From Xiphophorus maculatus (taxonomy: Eukaryota > Chordata > Actinopteri > Cyprinodontiformes > Poeciliidae): a stretch of 64,000 nt of DNA. The stretch is from NCBI RefSeq assembly GCF_002775205.1, contig NC_036454.1:30118783-30182782 (forward strand), read 5' to 3'. The notes beneath the pieces are model-generated. The model worked only from the letters and a program-made list of their open reading frames with translations. It made no database searches and was not told the DNA's origin. Of this stretch, positions 54,561-64,000 are shown piece by piece; position 1 is the first letter of the stretch; each line of letters starts with the position of its first letter. Both the position numbers and the translations under genes were made by a program.

Positions 54561-56425
54561 CGACACATCCTTCATATAAACGTCGTTCCTGAACAGCAAC
54601 GCCTGAACCTGTTCATATGGATACACACAGAAACCGTCTTTGGGAAAAAGACAAAGGAGGATTTCAGTCTCAGAGTATTGAACGATCATTTACATTAAAA
54701 TTACATTCAAATGACAGACTTTCAATACCGTATTCAAATTCTGTGGTCAGTTTCTGAAGCTTCAAGCCTTCTGATTGTCACAGACTCCAATTTCTCCTAA
54801 AGAACCATCATATAACTTTTTTTTCCCCCACCCGACCTCCTTATGGCAGTCTTATGTTAGGAACAGGTGTGATGTTAAGAGTAATATTCCTAATATTTTA
54901 AAACAATGTGGAGTTGTACAGGGTTAAAGATTTAAAACATCTTTAACATCTAGCTTTAGCATTAGTTCAGTTACTGCAGTTGATCATGGAGTCTATTTTG
55001 TAGAATGTAGAGTCTTCTCACTGCAGAGGTTGAAAGCCCAAAATGTGTACCATTCAGCCTTCCTGTTGTCTGCTCCAAGTATTGCTCTCTCTCGCTCTCC
55101 TCCAGCCTGAATGAAGAACAGACTCGTCTCCTTTAGGACAGCTTCCAAAAACCTGGAGTGTTTTCACACCTGATCAACCAAAGTCACATTTGTTGCATTT
55201 TCATCGATTCGCTTTCACACTGCACCTTATCAAACCATCTAAACCTTTCAGTAAACTTTCTACATCCTTGCCTGCGGTGTTGCTGCACCAAGAGCCTCTG
55301 AAACGACACAAAAATCTCTAAAGAACACACCGAGCACAACTTCCTTCTTCACAAAATGTAAACAAAATAAAAGTGGTGTCAGATTGTAGCGGTTTTAGGA
55401 TTTCTCTTTCGTCTTTGGCAACAGACCACGCGCCTCCATTTTTGTTTTGGTTGTATTTTCCCAGAATGCCCTGCATTTTACTTTCTACTTCTGGAGCAGT
55501 CTGCTGTCCGCTTGACATTCACATATGCATTCGAACAGCACCAGAGTTCACTCAAACCGAACCGAGGTCGAGGTCTGCAGGAGGACCAGAGTTCGCTTTT
55601 CTGGTCTACATGTACGTCCGTCTATGCGTCCACACCTCCCCAAACCAACCGGACTTTCTAAAAGAAACGAGTTGGAGTTTGATTAAAGCAGACTAAACTG
55701 TGCTGGTGTGAACTTTGTAACGACTTCCACTTTAAATAATAACAGTACAACAAACTGGTGAGCATGGTGCATTCAGTGATCGGATTAAAGATCAGAACTT
55801 TTGAATTTCTGACTGATCAATAACTACACAGAGAAGATCAAGTTGACCATCAGTCAAGTGAATCACAAAAACGAAACACCGCTCCGTACGGACCGGAACC
55901 GGAGTCCAAAGAGGCTGTGCAGGACAGTATTTGTACTTTTCCCTTATTAAAAATGCATAACAATAATTAAAAAAGCTAACTTGAAGTGGCTGAAACGCCT
56001 ACATAACAAGAGCTCTGGTTGATTCTCCCTTTAAAAAGAAAAAAAATTGTTTCACATGAGTTCAGTGTCAGTTTACATTTACACAACTGTCTTCAACCAT
56101 TACTCGCTATTAAATAAATCCAATATATATAAACTGCAATAAATAAGATCAGACTGCCCCGGCAGGCTCATCATTCAGTATGTCGCGGTTTTTTGTCTTC
56201 TTCTTCTCTTTGTTCTTTTCCCAGCACTATGGGCTCCACCAGATTTTATCCACTGAAGCTGCCGACTCTGTGCTCCACGTGAGCAAAAGGTGGACAGACA
56301 GTTTCAGCAGCGGAGACAGACTGACAGACAGACGGACGGACAGAGACGCACACAGAGCTTGTTTTGGGAGCTGGGAGTGGGGCGGTATGGGTTCTGTGAG
56401 GATACGGGAGGTCCTGCGCCTCCCT

Positions 56426-64000
<7,575 letters not shown>

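Larger units (their letters stand above)
50730..56420. other. Convergent 3' region between the ADAM and calcineurin genes
   Basis: About 5.7 kb without a supported coding exon. It is likely to include the ppp3cc 3' UTR on the minus strand, but its length is unclear: canonical AATAAA motifs on that strand are near 52142, 52062 and 54040. It holds a CA run at 51239-51271, a polypurine tract at 52575-53105, a CA run at 53407-53428, and a dispersed repeat at 53960-54560. Confidence 0.5.

Overview
The window reads as vertebrate nuclear DNA, almost certainly from a ray-finned (teleost) fish. It has multi-exon genes with GT-AG introns, one CpG-rich single-exon gene, many CA/TG and TA microsatellites, and a dense background of decayed fish-type LINE, SINE and MITE fragments. 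I see no prokaryotic operons, CRISPR array, rRNA gene or intact tRNA gene.

Three protein-coding genes can be supported. (1) tcim (TC1/C8orf4 family) is a 100-codon, single-exon, minus-strand gene at 13738-14040 inside a GC-rich island. It has a TATA box about 160 bp upstream of the ATG and a poly(A) signal near 13185. (2) A complete ADAM-family metalloprotease-disintegrin gene lies on the plus strand at 33523-50128. I rebuilt it as 22 coding exons whose phases all agree, giving one uninterrupted 769-residue protein: signal peptide, prodomain with cysteine switch, catalytic domain with a full zinc-binding motif, disintegrin, cysteine-rich and EGF-like domains, one transmembrane helix, and a proline-rich tail. 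The cysteine-rich and EGF-like parts resemble ADAM28 more than ADAM8. (3) The 3' end of a calcineurin A catalytic-subunit gene, best match ppp3cc (gamma), lies on the minus strand at 56426-62992. Three exons are visible, including a 27-nt cassette microexon and the autoinhibitory segment. The rest of the gene lies beyond the right edge.

Layout: 1-13.1 kb is intergenic with repeats; 13.2-14.2 kb is tcim; 14.2-33.4 kb is intergenic and repeat-rich; 33.5-50.7 kb is adam28-like; 50.7-56.4 kb is the convergent 3' region between the two genes, with a 530-bp polypurine tract; 56.4-64 kb is the ppp3cc 3' end and introns. In human, TCIM, ADAM28 and PPP3CC all lie on chromosome 8p, so the gene set itself supports the ADAM28 and gamma-calcineurin assignments (this comes from general knowledge; no alignment was run).

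The genes do not form a pathway. TCIM is a small nuclear/cytoplasmic regulator, ADAM28 a cell-surface protease/adhesion protein, and calcineurin A a Ca2+/calmodulin-dependent phosphatase. The most notable non-coding features are four long, nearly uninterrupted DNA palindromes or hairpins, a family of foldback elements, a LINE split by a second repeat, and a small terminal-inverted-repeat element in a ppp3cc intron. I did not find a convincing new biological system.
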